Assembly: GCF_002836735.1 (NCBI RefSeq)
Contig: NZ_PJAS01000055.1
Coordinates: 1-64,000 of the forward strand
Length of the DNA stretch: 64,000 nt
From: Psychrobacter sp. 4Bb
GTDB taxonomy: Bacteria > Pseudomonadota > Gammaproteobacteria > Pseudomonadales > Moraxellaceae
Direction: 5' to 3'
Below the pieces are notes generated by a model, which saw only the letters and a list, made by a program, of their open reading frames with translations, made no database searches and was not told the origin of the DNA. A program made the position numbers and the translations under genes. Positions within the stretch are counted from its first letter, which is position 1, and the number at the start of each line of letters is the position of its first letter. This document shows, in pieces, positions 7,990 to 17,203 of the stretch.

Positions 7990-9129
7990 ATGAAAAAATA
8001 TCCTTACGACGCACCTATCATGAGTACGGACAATCGCATCGCCACCCAGATGAATATTGAATATGCTAAGGCTAAAATGCCAGCAGACTTGCCTCGCGCT
8101 GAACGCATCGTAGTCGAAGAAAATATCAAGAAGCTACTGAAAGAGAATAATGCCGTACTGGTAGCACACTACTATGTCGACCCTTTTATCCAAGATTTGG
8201 CATTGGCAACGGGTGGCTGCGTCGGTGACTCACTTGAAATGGCTCGGTTTGGACAAGCTCATAGCGCTCAAACATTGGTTGTCGCTGGTGTGCGCTTCAT
8301 GGGTGAATCGGCAAAAATATTAAGCATGGAAAAGACTGTCCTCATGCCAGATTTGGAAGCCGAATGCTCGCTTGACTTGGGCTGCCCTGCTGATGAGTTT
8401 TCAGCATTTTGTGATGCCCATCCTGAGCGTACTGTGGTCGTCTACGCCAATACCAGCGCCGCGGTAAAAGCGAGAGCTGATTGGGTGGTCACCTCATCTG
8501 TCGGTATAGACATCGTCAGTCACTTACACGCCCAAGGTGAGCCGATTATTTGGGGGCCTGATCGTCATTTGGGTAAATACATCGCTCGTGAGACTGGCGC
8601 AGATATGCTGCTTTGGCAAGGGTCTTGTTTGGTACATAACGAATTTAAAGCCACTGAACTCCTGCAACTAAAAGAGGAACACCCAGAGGCCAAAGTCTTG
8701 GTGCATCCTGAGTCACCTGATAGCGTGGTTGAACTAGCCGATGTGGTCGGCTCGACTAGCAAGCTTTTGCAATCAACGTATGAGATGGATGCTGATACCT
8801 TTATCGTCGCTACTGATTTGGGCATATTGCACGAGATGCAAAAACGCTCACCAAACAAGCGATTCTTGGCCGCACCAACTGCTGGTGAGAGTGCAAGCTG
8901 TAAGAGCTGCGCGTTTTGTCCTTGGATGGCCATGAACGGTCTAAAAGGTATTGAGCAGTGCTTAACCAATCAAAGCGGTGAAGTGCTAATGACACCTGAG
9001 TTAGCAGTAGCAGCAAAAAAACCATTACAACGGATGCTTGATTTTGCTAAAGCACAAAAGCAACGTGTAGCCGCCAGTGGCGACATAGTAAAAGACCGTG
9101 CGCTGTTCGCTAACGTTGGGGCAGCCTAA
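7990..9129 (+). CDS. nadA: quinolinate synthase A
   Basis: Condenses iminoaspartate with dihydroxyacetone phosphate to quinolinate, using a [4Fe-4S] cluster. From ATG 7990 (AAAGG about 8 nt upstream) the product has 379 residues. The presumed cluster cysteines are 126, 213 and 310; their spacing (87 and 97 residues) equals that of E. coli C113, C200 and C297. [13 protein letters not shown] contains the last one. An in-frame TTG at 7921 would add 23 residues, but those are not family-like and have no ribosome site. nadB follows closely, so the two enzymes that channel iminoaspartate are co-transcribed. Regulation by the upstream palindrome is likely. Confidence 0.96.
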   Translation: MKKYPYDAPIMSTDNRIATQMNIEYAKAKMPADLPRAERIVVEENIKKLLKENNAVLVAHYYVDPFIQDLALATGGCVGDSLEMARFGQAHSAQTLVVAGVRFMGESAKILSMEKTVLMPDLEAECSLDLGCPADEFSAFCDAHPERTVVVYANTSAAVKARADWVVTSSVGIDIVSHLHAQGEPIIWGPDRHLGKYIARETGADMLLWQGSCLVHNEFKATELLQLKEEHPEAKVLVHPESPDSVVELADVVGSTSKLLQSTYEMDADTFIVATDLGILHEMQKRSPNKRFLAAPTAGESASCKSCAFCPWMAMNGLKGIEQCLTNQSGEVLMTPELAVAAKKPLQRMLDFAKAQKQRVAASGDIVKDRALFANVGAA

Positions 9130-9199
9130 CATGAGTCCGTCGCATTCAGTTGATTGTTCTAATACCACTCGCTATAAAGATAATAGGAGCAGCAGTGAT

Positions 9200-11110
9200 A
9201 TGAGTAATATTATAAAAACTGATGTTCTTATTATTGGGGCTGGTCTGGCAGGTTTGAGCACCGCGCTATCTCTGCCGATATCGCTGAATATCACTGTTTT
9301 AAGCAAAGCGGCGCTTGAGGTTTGCTCAAGTCACTACGCTCAAGGTGGTATCGCAGCTAGCTTAGACACGGCGGACTCTGTGACTGATCATGTCGCTGAT
9401 ACCTTAATCGCTGGTGCAGGATTGTGTGCGACGGACAATACTGCTCGTATCTTGGGTGCAGGACAGCAAGCGGTGCAGTGGCTATGCGAGCAAGGTGTGC
9501 CATTTACTCAAACCACTTTAGCTAAAGTAGATGATAATACACGTGACTTTACTACCTTAAAAACCAATGATTTACACTTGACCAAAGAAGGCGGTCATGG
9601 CTGCAGACGTGTGGCTCATGCGGATGATGCAACGGGTCGGCACGTGATGGATGCATTAATTACCAAAGCACAAGCTGCAACCCATATCACTATCTTGCCT
9701 TATCATGAAGCATTAGAGTTACTGACTTCACCTCTGATTAGCAGCTCCTCTTTTAGTATGAACGATAGCGAGATCAAACATTGCCGAGGGGCGTTGGTCT
9801 TTGATCATGTAAATAAGCGCCAACTCACCATTCATAGTTCAGCTGTCGTACTCGCTAGTGGTGGCTTAGGTCAGTTATTTAAGCGTGCCAGCGCGCCTAA
9901 TGTCTGTGTTGGTGATGGCGTCATGATGGCATGGCAAGCAGGCTGCCGCTTGGCAAATTTAGAATTTGTACAATTTCATCCGACGGGTCTGGCATTAGAT
10001 GACAGCAGTTTTTTGATATCTGAAGCGTTACGCGGTGAAGGTGCACGACTGTATTGTCCACAGACTGGCGCGCGCTTTATGTTAGAAGTAGATAAGCGCG
10101 CTGAGTTGGCGCCACGCGATATCGTCGCTCGGGCAATAGCTAATCAGATTAGTAGTAACGGACTTGGCTACGTGCATCTTGATGTCAGTCACTTGCCAGC
10201 CGCATTTATACAGGCGCATTTCCCGCAGATTTATCAGACGCTGCTAGCACTCGGCATCGATATGACCACAGATCCTATTCCGGTCGCTCCGACTGCCCAC
10301 TATAGTTGTGGCGGCGTGGTGACTGATGCCAATGGATTGACCGATATTGCAGGGCTGTATGCAGCAGGCGAAGTTGCTTATACAGGGCTACATGGAGCCA
10401 ACCGTTTAGCAAGTAATTCATTGTTGGAGTGTGTGGTAGTTGGTCGAAACATCGCCGCCAACTTACCTCGTTACTTAACAAAATTGGATCGCTTAAAGAA
10501 CTTAGAGGCTTTAAAGAAAACGGCTGAAGCTTTAGAAAAAATGGCACAGCCACATACGACTACCTACTATGAACTGCATCAGTTAGCTGCCGATATTTGG
10601 CAATCTCCGACATTAGAAAACACTCAACCTGTCATCTTGCCCTCTTCTAAGCAGTCATCGTATCCAACTTATAATGCCGATAAAGCGCTTCATTCTGACG
10701 TAAATAGTGCAGAGATAACTATAGCGTTGAAAGCTCTTTTGACAGCCAATATGGGCATTACACGTAGTGCCAAACAATTAGAGCAAGCATTGCGACAAAT
10801 TGAGCAGTGGCAAGAGTCAATCGAACATACTGAAACCATGTTATCTGATACGAGCAGTGGAACTCCTACTACTAACAGTGAGCTTGCCATTTTTCAATTG
10901 GTGAGGCAATTAGCGTTAGCAACGATGATTGTCCAATCGGCTTATCAGCGTTTTGAAAGTCGCGGTGGGCATTATCGTGAGGATTATCCTAACTTAGCTG
11001 AAACGCCTTTAACCAGTATCATTTTGCCACGGAGAAACGCTATGCTTAACTCCTTTTCTCACACTATAGAAGACGAGCGCTATCCGATACCTGTTACTGA
11101 CCATATTTAA
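9200..11110 (+). CDS. nadB: L-aspartate oxidase
   Basis: FAD enzyme oxidising L-aspartate to iminoaspartate, the substrate of NadA. From ATG 9200 the product is 636 residues, longer than E. coli NadB (540), mainly through an extended C-terminal helical region. VLIIGAGLAGLSTAL is the FAD-binding motif. HPTGL, the SEALRGEGARL segment and the C-terminal SRGGHYREDYP are succinate-dehydrogenase-family landmarks. AGGAG lies 10 nt before ATG 9200. An in-frame ATG at 9131, just after the nadA stop, would add 23 residues, but the FAD motif aligns best from 9200. The gene is followed within 10 bp by a 7-bp tandem repeat. Confidence 0.94.
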   Translation: MSNIIKTDVLIIGAGLAGLSTALSLPISLNITVLSKAALEVCSSHYAQGGIAASLDTADSVTDHVADTLIAGAGLCATDNTARILGAGQQAVQWLCEQGVPFTQTTLAKVDDNTRDFTTLKTNDLHLTKEGGHGCRRVAHADDATGRHVMDALITKAQAATHITILPYHEALELLTSPLISSSSFSMNDSEIKHCRGALVFDHVNKRQLTIHSSAVVLASGGLGQLFKRASAPNVCVGDGVMMAWQAGCRLANLEFVQFHPTGLALDDSSFLISEALRGEGARLYCPQTGARFMLEVDKRAELAPRDIVARAIANQISSNGLGYVHLDVSHLPAAFIQAHFPQIYQTLLALGIDMTTDPIPVAPTAHYSCGGVVTDANGLTDIAGLYAAGEVAYTGLHGANRLASNSLLECVVVGRNIAANLPRYLTKLDRLKNLEALKKTAEALEKMAQPHTTTYYELHQLAADIWQSPTLENTQPVILPSSKQSSYPTYNADKALHSDVNSAEITIALKALLTANMGITRSAKQLEQALRQIEQWQESIEHTETMLSDTSSGTPTTNSELAIFQLVRQLALATMIVQSAYQRFESRGGHYREDYPNLAETPLTSIILPRRNAMLNSFSHTIEDERYPIPVTDHI

Positions 11111-11118
11111 GCCTACGA

Positions 11119-11181
11119 CAGATAACAGATAACAGATAACAGATAACAGATAACAGATAACAGATAACAGATAACAGATAA
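11119..11181. repeat. tandem repeat, nine copies of CAGATAA
   Basis: Nine perfect consecutive copies of the heptamer CAGATAA (63 bp) begin 8 bp after the nadB stop codon. On the minus strand the array is free of stop codons and gives a spurious repetitive hydrophobic reading frame. Perfect copies imply recent slippage, so the copy number should vary between strains. Confidence 0.97.
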
Positions 11182-11286
11182 TAGCCAAATCCATCAAGAG
11201 GATATCTAACACTATAGTTAAAGAAGCATTTAAGCTATCATTATGGATAGGCTTAAAATATTACCTCTTCTTTGAGTGTCCATGGC

Positions 11287-12180
11287 ATGGCTTCTGATAT
11301 TGTGTTTGTGATTGCCCTGATGATAATTGTCAGCTTGGCTTGGAGTGTACTTGCCGTACATCGTCTGCGCAAACGCTTGCCAAAAATCTACCTGATAGCA
11401 CGCTCGTGGTGGTTAATGCTTGCCGCGCTCTGCACTTGCTATGTGATTGCAAAAATAACGAACGATACGCAAGGTTCTCATTTGCAAGTATATCCCTATC
11501 AATGGCTGTTCATTTTATTTTTTATATTAATTGGTTTATGCGGTAGCTACGAGATTAAACGCCTATGGTGTTTACGCAGTAAAGCCGCGCTCATTCATAA
11601 ACTCCAAGCGCAAGGCTTACAGCCAAGTACGCTCCTGCTACCGAAAACCTCTCTCAATCTGACTCAACACTATACGCGGCTTAACTACTTAGACCTGCTA
11701 CTGAGTGCTGCCTTCATCTCACTCATCATTAGCCTTATTGTCTTACAGCAATTGACCTGGCAACGCGAACAATATGGCGTTTCACTCTTCGTATTATTTG
11801 CCAGTCAGTTTAATGATATTGCCCAATACCTATGTGGGAGACTGCTTGGACGTAAGCTGTTTAAACGAGGTCTAGCGCCGACTATTAGCCCGAATAAAAG
11901 CATTGAAGGTGCTATCTTTGGCAGTTTAGTTGCGGCAATGTTGGCAGCGGTATTAGGTCTTTGGCTCACTCCTTTTGATTGGTGGGTCTGTCTATTAGCT
12001 GCCTATGGCTTGGCGGTAAGTGGTATTTTTGGCGATCTATTAGAATCAGCCTTTAAGCGCCAGCACGGGGTGAAAGACACCGGAACGATGCTCGCTGGTC
12101 ATGGTGGGGTGTTAGATCGGATAGACAGTTTGCTGATTGGAGTGCCAGTATTTACCCTACTCTACTGGTTATTTGGTTAG
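11287..12180 (+). CDS. phosphatidate cytidylyltransferase-like protein (CdsA/YnbB family)
   Basis: A polytopic membrane enzyme expected to make a CDP-activated lipid from phosphatidate and CTP. The C-terminal half carries the CdsA signature: [28 protein letters not shown], then [12 protein letters not shown]. The Pro of the usual PGHGG is Ala here. About seven hydrophobic segments are visible. The start is uncertain: ATG 11287 is used, while TTG 11272 is in frame and neither has a strong ribosome site. It converges on a leftward operon encoding a CDP-alcohol phosphotransferase fusion. The combination resembles E. coli ynbA-ynbB-ynbC, so this is probably the dedicated cytidylyltransferase of that accessory pathway rather than the housekeeping CdsA. 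Confidence 0.82.
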   Translation: MASDIVFVIALMIIVSLAWSVLAVHRLRKRLPKIYLIARSWWLMLAALCTCYVIAKITNDTQGSHLQVYPYQWLFILFFILIGLCGSYEIKRLWCLRSKAALIHKLQAQGLQPSTLLLPKTSLNLTQHYTRLNYLDLLLSAAFISLIISLIVLQQLTWQREQYGVSLFVLFASQFNDIAQYLCGRLLGRKLFKRGLAPTISPNKSIEGAIFGSLVAAMLAAVLGLWLTPFDWWVCLLAAYGLAVSGIFGDLLESAFKRQHGVKDTGTMLAGHGGVLDRIDSLLIGVPVFTLLYWLFG

Positions 12181-12206
12181 ATCTAGTCAAAACATTGATA
12201 GACATG

Positions 12207-13034
12207 CTATCTGGCTTTATCCAGTTTACTGCGCAATATCCAATTGAGCACAGGCTTAGGCAAATGATTTAAGGCACTCGTGATATAGCGCATTGAGCGT
12301 GGGAATATCGCTAGTTCTACATCATCGTCAATCGCCTGCATAATACGAACAACAGCTGCTTGCGTGCTCATGATAAATGGCTTATGGCTAGCATCGCCAT
12401 CGTTTAAATCACGTAGTGTTTGAGTATTGATATAGCCTGAAGCAATACAGTTCACTTGGATGTTGTAAGGCGCAAGTGCTGCTCGATAAGCGCTAGCCGT
12501 AGCAATCATTGCACGTTTGCCTTTTGCATAAAGGCTAGCATAAGGATAATCCATCGTACCTGCGATAGAGGCAATACAGATGAGGCTAGTTCTGTCACTT
12601 CCAGTCAAATCCAACGCCTGATGTGATTGTTTTAACTGCTGCTTTAACTGATCACTTGCCCATCTAAAAACCTGCTCAAATGCCTGTAAATTAATTGCTA
12701 GCATTTGGTCGCTATCTGCTTGATTTAAGTGATGGATACGCTCATTGGTATAGCTACCAGCACTATAGATCAGCCTTTGAAATGGAATACCTGACAAATT
12801 GTCTAATAACGTTTGCGTTTGATTTGGTTCAGTTAAATCACACACATAAGTTACGATAGCAGGATGCTGGCTATTGATATCGGCTATCTTTGCTGCGCTA
12901 CTACCAACAACGCTCACCTGCCAGCCAAGCATCTGATGATGCAACGCCAATGCCAAGCCAATGCCACTCGTACCACCAACGATAATAATATGCGGCGCAT
13001 GGTTTCTAGTGATACCTTTTGCGATGTTTTTCAT
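12207..13034 (-). CDS. short-chain dehydrogenase/reductase
   Basis: An NAD(P)-dependent oxidoreductase of 275 residues with a classical Rossmann N-terminus (GGTSGIG, residues 20-26). The catalytic set is Ser156 in IASIAGT and Tyr169-x3-Lys173 (YAKGK). The substrate is not evident. The start codon overlaps the stop of the patatin-like gene by 4 bp, so the two are translationally coupled. It is the last gene of a leftward operon with the patatin-like protein and the CDP-alcohol phosphotransferase fusion. A role in modifying a lipid head group or acyl chain is inferred from that context only. It converges with the CdsA-like gene. Confidence 0.85.
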   Translation of the reverse strand: MKNIAKGITRNHAPHIIIVGGTSGIGLALALHHQMLGWQVSVVGSSAAKIADINSQHPAIVTYVCDLTEPNQTQTLLDNLSGIPFQRLIYSAGSYTNERIHHLNQADSDQMLAINLQAFEQVFRWASDQLKQQLKQSHQALDLTGSDRTSLICIASIAGTMDYPYASLYAKGKRAMIATASAYRAALAPYNIQVNCIASGYINTQTLRDLNDGDASHKPFIMSTQAAVVRIMQAIDDDVELAIFPRSMRYITSALNHLPKPVLNWILRSKLDKAR

Positions 13035-14227
13035 AATTTATGTTGCTGTATATAGTTGACCGTACGCTGATAGCCATATTGCCATTGCGCCTGCATTTGC
13101 TGCACAAAACCGTCATAGTCGCTGTGTATTAGCTCAACAGTCATTTGCTTTAGGTTAAACCGCTTTTGCACATTTTGACCTGCTAACTGCTGTTCATTAT
13201 CGGCAAATGGTAACCAATGTAGCTGACGGTTTTTATTAATGGTTTCAGTGAGCGCCGACACACTGACTGGTTGATAACTGTGTACTGCTGCCAAACGCTC
13301 ATTGGGATCAAAACCAAAGACGCGCTGAATCGCGGGAGCAGCCAGCCATGGGTCATAACCTGCCTTAGTCTCTGCAAATACGCTATCACCCAACTGACAG
13401 GCCAACTCAATCGGTGTGAGATTAATCACACCTCCTAAACACCAGCCAAGCTCTGTGATATGTGTTGGCGGTAGATAGTACATGTCAGCCATAGACGCGC
13501 GAATCACTGGGGCAAAATCCCATTGCGTCTGTACTTTTACAGACGGGTGTATGCGTCCGTTTGCAAATATATGCGCTGGTGACGTTATTTGTTCGTCAGC
13601 CAGACCTGATGCAAAATTTGGCAAATTTGCTAAGCACGGCGGCGCAAATAACAACTCTTGCAGTGCGAGTTCTTCATTATATAATCTATCAGCAGGTGCC
13701 TGATACAATCGACTGGCAATGATGGCTATCTCTGGCGTTGCTTTATCAGTATTGCCACTATCATTATTACTAGCAGCGAAACGCGACAGCTCATCTAGCC
13801 AGTACTGCTCGTTATCGATACGAAACATCGCTAACTGCTGCAACTCATTTAACAGTCGCTCGTAGCTGTCTGCTTGACGTTGTCTTTGTCCATTATCCTT
13901 TTGCTTTGATAACCGCCAACGTTTGAGTGCATGGGTCATATAGCGCAGCTTTAGACGTTTATTGGCTTCATCTGGCACGACATGTCTGATGGCAGTGATA
14001 ACGCGATATAACTCACGGCTGCACATCAACGCTTGCAAATCCTTGGGGTCAGGCGCAAGTTGTACTAAGTAAGCAGACAAACTCCCACCGCAAGTACCAA
14101 CGATAATGTCTGGCGTCAAATCATGCGCTGCTAGTGCTGCATAACTGCCCAAATAATAACCAAAGCGTGAGCCGCCCCCTGAAAAAAGCTGCACACGTTC
14201 GTAAGGCTTGACCCGCTCATTATTCAT
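13031..14227 (-). CDS. patatin-like protein with altered catalytic dyad
   Basis: A 398-residue protein with patatin-like phospholipase layout. An oxyanion loop FSGGGSRFGYYLG (from residue 15) is followed by VGTCGGSLSAY, where the nucleophile elbow GxSxG reads GTCGG with Cys46 in place of Ser. Further on, VIRASMADMYYLPP and CLGGVINLTP match the region before and at the catalytic DGG motif, but Leu264 replaces the Asp. If this alignment is right, the classic Ser-Asp dyad is absent and the protein is either a pseudo-enzyme or uses other chemistry. It starts 3 nt after the stop of the fusion gene and overlaps the SDR gene by 4 nt. Confidence 0.8.
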   Translation of the reverse strand: MNNERVKPYERVQLFSGGGSRFGYYLGSYAALAAHDLTPDIIVGTCGGSLSAYLVQLAPDPKDLQALMCSRELYRVITAIRHVVPDEANKRLKLRYMTHALKRWRLSKQKDNGQRQRQADSYERLLNELQQLAMFRIDNEQYWLDELSRFAASNNDSGNTDKATPEIAIIASRLYQAPADRLYNEELALQELLFAPPCLANLPNFASGLADEQITSPAHIFANGRIHPSVKVQTQWDFAPVIRASMADMYYLPPTHITELGWCLGGVINLTPIELACQLGDSVFAETKAGYDPWLAAPAIQRVFGFDPNERLAAVHSYQPVSVSALTETINKNRQLHWLPFADNEQQLAGQNVQKRFNLKQMTVELIHSDYDGFVQQMQAQWQYGYQRTVNYIQQHKL

Positions 14228-14230
14228 CTA

Positions 14231-16939
14231 TCACTCATCATCAGTTTGTGCAGTTTTAATCGCTAATGACACGGTAAAAATACCAAAGCGATCTATACGC
14301 ATCGTGACTTTCTTAAAGCCTGCACGCTCAACCAGTTGATCCATTTCTGCTTGCGAGCGACAACGCATCACCCAACTACTGCCACGGTGATTATTTAGTG
14401 TTTTACTGATAAATTCCTGTTCAGGATGCCACGGTTGGTTGGTATAAATCAGATAACTGCCCGATTTTAAACTATCATGAATACCTGCCAAAGCTGTCGC
14501 TGGTAGCGCATTATCAGAGAACAGTTCAAATAACCCAGAAGCAATAGCAAGATCTGATTTTTTAGTATCGGTACTAGTGTCATTCGTATGTGCATCAATA
14601 TAACTAGTAGGATCAAAGGCGTCCTTTTGACTGGTCACGACTCGACTACTCATGGCAAAACGCTCCGCCTTTGCGTGCAATGCCTGTATATTATGCATCT
14701 CATAATCACGTAATTCAGCATGTAATTCTGTAAACTCTTTCAATAAATCAAACGCATAAAAACCATGCCCACTAGCGATATCTAACAGTTTTGGTTGGTA
14801 TGATTTATTGCTGCTTTGATTTTTATCTTCGATATCTGCAAGTGCTAAGCGTGCCAACTCCAATATATGCTCACGGCGAATACGAATACCTTGCCAGCCA
14901 ATATTATTTAAATAAAACTTATCGACCGCCTGTCCAAACTTATTCTGACCGCTAGGCTTATTGCAATAGACATGATCTAGCGAATGACCAGAATCAAATC
15001 CATGCTCCAGCCCTGTGGCAATCGCATCGCTGACATGACCGAACTTTTGCATCGCAAAACGGGTAATTGCAAAGTTTGGATTGAATGGTTTAATCGCCAA
15101 ACGATCCACTTTATCCTTACTGGCACTGTTTAAGTGGGCGGTACTTAGATCAGGGGCTTGGACTGGTGTGCTAAATATTTGCTCAGCAAACTCAATACAG
15201 TCGGCGAATACGTCGGCTTTATTTGTCTCATGAAAAATTGCATGATAGCTGTCTGGATACAACTGCCAGCGTTTGATCGGTGTGTTAATCGCCTCATAGA
15301 ATTTCCGCTCAGCCTGCTTATCGACCACATAATCCTTACCTGCACACAAGACAAACGTCGGTACGGTGATAGCACCAGCATCATCTAGTAGACGCTGACC
15401 CGTTGCATGGGTATCAATGAGTAAATCAGTCGAGATACTATTTGATATTAACGGATCGGCATTGTAAGCCTGCTGCGCGTCTTTATCATGGGTCAGTACT
15501 TGTGCTTTAACATAGCTGCTGACACGTGACATCAGACCTAGCGTACGTGCCACCTTTAGCGATGGTATGGCAAAGGGCAGATACAGACGAATACTCAAAG
15601 CAGGCGTACCAAGTATCATCCCGCGAATATTGGGCGCATAATCATGTACCCATGCGGCTGCCAATACCGCGCCGATACTACTAGCGACAATCAATGTATC
15701 CTCGATAGCAATGCCTGTTTGCCCAATCACCAGTTGTACAAAACCTTCTAAATCTCGCTCAAGCTCGGTAACGCTCTCTGCATGGTCTTTGATGCCGCCT
15801 GAGCGACCATTACCGCGTGCATCCCAAGCAAATACTTGATAGCCAGCGGTTGCAAACTGCTCTCCTAGCTCTGCCAATCGTCCTGAATGCTCATGTCCTC
15901 GGTGCAATAAAATAACTTGGCGCAACGGTTGGTTGGCTTGCTTGATAGCTGATTTTTTCATGTCTTCTAAAGGCGTCGTTAGCCAATAGCGATAATAAAT
16001 AGCCGTGCCGTCGTAAGCGTTATAACAGCTTTCACCATTGATGATTTTAGATGCAGGCAAGTCAAAACCAACACTGGCCTGTTCTTCGAATTTTTGACTA
16101 TCAACGGTTGTGGTTGGCATTTCTTTGAACTCCAATGGGCGAGCGTTATCAGTAGAAGTACTTGGTAAAACAACAGTAAGAAATAGTGAGTTGTTTGTTG
16201 ACTCACCCAGTACGGATCGCAGCTGAGGTGGGTTACGCATCAAGTATAACTCTGTCATATAACGTAGTCGATTGAGACAGGTCTTTAATAACATAATCTC
16301 TGTTAGTATAAATAATTGACCTATTCTGACGGCAGGCGAAGACGTCTGCGTTTTAGTACTTGCTGGCGCTTTGGCTCTAATGCCCATAAACGCACCAAGC
16401 ATACCTAATAAGAAGGCACGATCGCTTTTGCCCAAAGGCCCTTGGTTAGCACGAACACCTAACATGGCATTACTAGTAACGCCTAACAGCTCGGTGCCAA
16501 CACTAAGGGCGATGAGAGCAGTGATATGATGCTGAGAAGTTGATATATTCGTTGGCAAATTAACTATTAACGTTTGCTGTTCTTTATCATTGATATGATG
16601 GGTCAGAATATGAGGCGCCAGGCTCGCCAATAGCGCCGTATCGGCAACCATATCACCTACCTCGTTTAACACGGCTCCTAGCCTTGATGCCTGTCCATGC
16701 TCACGCGCCATCATGCCATCGATGGCATTGAGTGCCATACGTACAAATAATGATGAAGGCAATAAAAGCCACAGCCTCTGCTGTTCAGCTGCTGGTTTGG
16801 CAATGATATAAGCAGTACCGATACTTAATAAAACAGCGGATACCGTCACTTGGTTAGCGGTAATATTTTGCTCAACCAGCGTATTGCTTATCGGACGTAA
16901 TTGATTTTGAAACTGAGTTTTGAGCTGATATAGCGACAT
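14231..16939 (-). CDS. fusion: CDP-alcohol phosphatidyltransferase + alpha/beta hydrolase + methyltransferase
   Basis: A 902-residue protein from ATG 16939 (an in-frame TTG at 16951 is possible). Residues 1 to about 230 form a membrane CDP-alcohol phosphotransferase domain with D74-G-x2-A-R-x8-G-x3-N92-x3-D96. Asn71 and Asn92 occupy two of the four usual Asp positions. Residues 300-590 form an alpha/beta hydrolase: oxyanion region LLHRGHEHSGR, nucleophile Ser421 in ASSIG, and probable acid and base Asp536 and His566. Residues 650-890 form a class I SAM methyltransferase with LLDIASGHG at 718-726. In E. coli the first domain is YnbA and the other two together are YnbC. A single protein joining all three suggests sequential steps on one lipid. 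The final product is unknown. Confidence 0.85.
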   Translation of the reverse strand: MSLYQLKTQFQNQLRPISNTLVEQNITANQVTVSAVLLSIGTAYIIAKPAAEQQRLWLLLPSSLFVRMALNAIDGMMAREHGQASRLGAVLNEVGDMVADTALLASLAPHILTHHINDKEQQTLIVNLPTNISTSQHHITALIALSVGTELLGVTSNAMLGVRANQGPLGKSDRAFLLGMLGAFMGIRAKAPASTKTQTSSPAVRIGQLFILTEIMLLKTCLNRLRYMTELYLMRNPPQLRSVLGESTNNSLFLTVVLPSTSTDNARPLEFKEMPTTTVDSQKFEEQASVGFDLPASKIINGESCYNAYDGTAIYYRYWLTTPLEDMKKSAIKQANQPLRQVILLHRGHEHSGRLAELGEQFATAGYQVFAWDARGNGRSGGIKDHAESVTELERDLEGFVQLVIGQTGIAIEDTLIVASSIGAVLAAAWVHDYAPNIRGMILGTPALSIRLYLPFAIPSLKVARTLGLMSRVSSYVKAQVLTHDKDAQQAYNADPLISNSISTDLLIDTHATGQRLLDDAGAITVPTFVLCAGKDYVVDKQAERKFYEAINTPIKRWQLYPDSYHAIFHETNKADVFADCIEFAEQIFSTPVQAPDLSTAHLNSASKDKVDRLAIKPFNPNFAITRFAMQKFGHVSDAIATGLEHGFDSGHSLDHVYCNKPSGQNKFGQAVDKFYLNNIGWQGIRIRREHILELARLALADIEDKNQSSNKSYQPKLLDIASGHGFYAFDLLKEFTELHAELRDYEMHNIQALHAKAERFAMSSRVVTSQKDAFDPTSYIDAHTNDTSTDTKKSDLAIASGLFELFSDNALPATALAGIHDSLKSGSYLIYTNQPWHPEQEFISKTLNNHRGSSWVMRCRSQAEMDQLVERAGFKKVTMRIDRFGIFTVSLAIKTAQTDDE

Positions 16940-17043
16940 GAGTCTAGCCAAATATTTTCAGTACTTTAATGTAGCAACAAAAGTTTGTAAGGTAAAGAAT
17001 TACAGAGCGCTCAAAAACGTTCAAACATTTTGAAAAAGATATT

Positions 17044-17060
17044 ATTATCATCATGATAAT
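17044..17060. promoter_or_regulatory. AT-rich dyad in divergent promoter region
   Basis: ATTATCA (17044-17050) and TGATAAT (17054-17060) flank TCA, a perfect 7-bp dyad. It lies between the divergent fusion gene and the LysO-type exporter. The GATAAT-like hexamers recall a Fur box, but the match is partial, so the identity of any binding protein is open. Confidence 0.35.
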
Positions 17061-17203
17061 CGTCCAATGTTTTCTATTTTAGTCAACAACGACCAATGAT
17101 TTGCAATGAATCTCAGGGGCTCATATCAGTATTGCTGACCTTATATGGTACAATCTTCAGCTTCTTAAAAACGCCTTATTAAAAATGCTGCGAGCCCGTC
17201 ATC

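Noticed and set aside
11009-11212. Minus-strand open frame with repeated Leu-Ser-Val-Ile-Cys-Tyr residues
   Set aside because: It is only the reverse reading of the CAGATAA tandem repeat and the end of nadB; no ribosome site or independent support.
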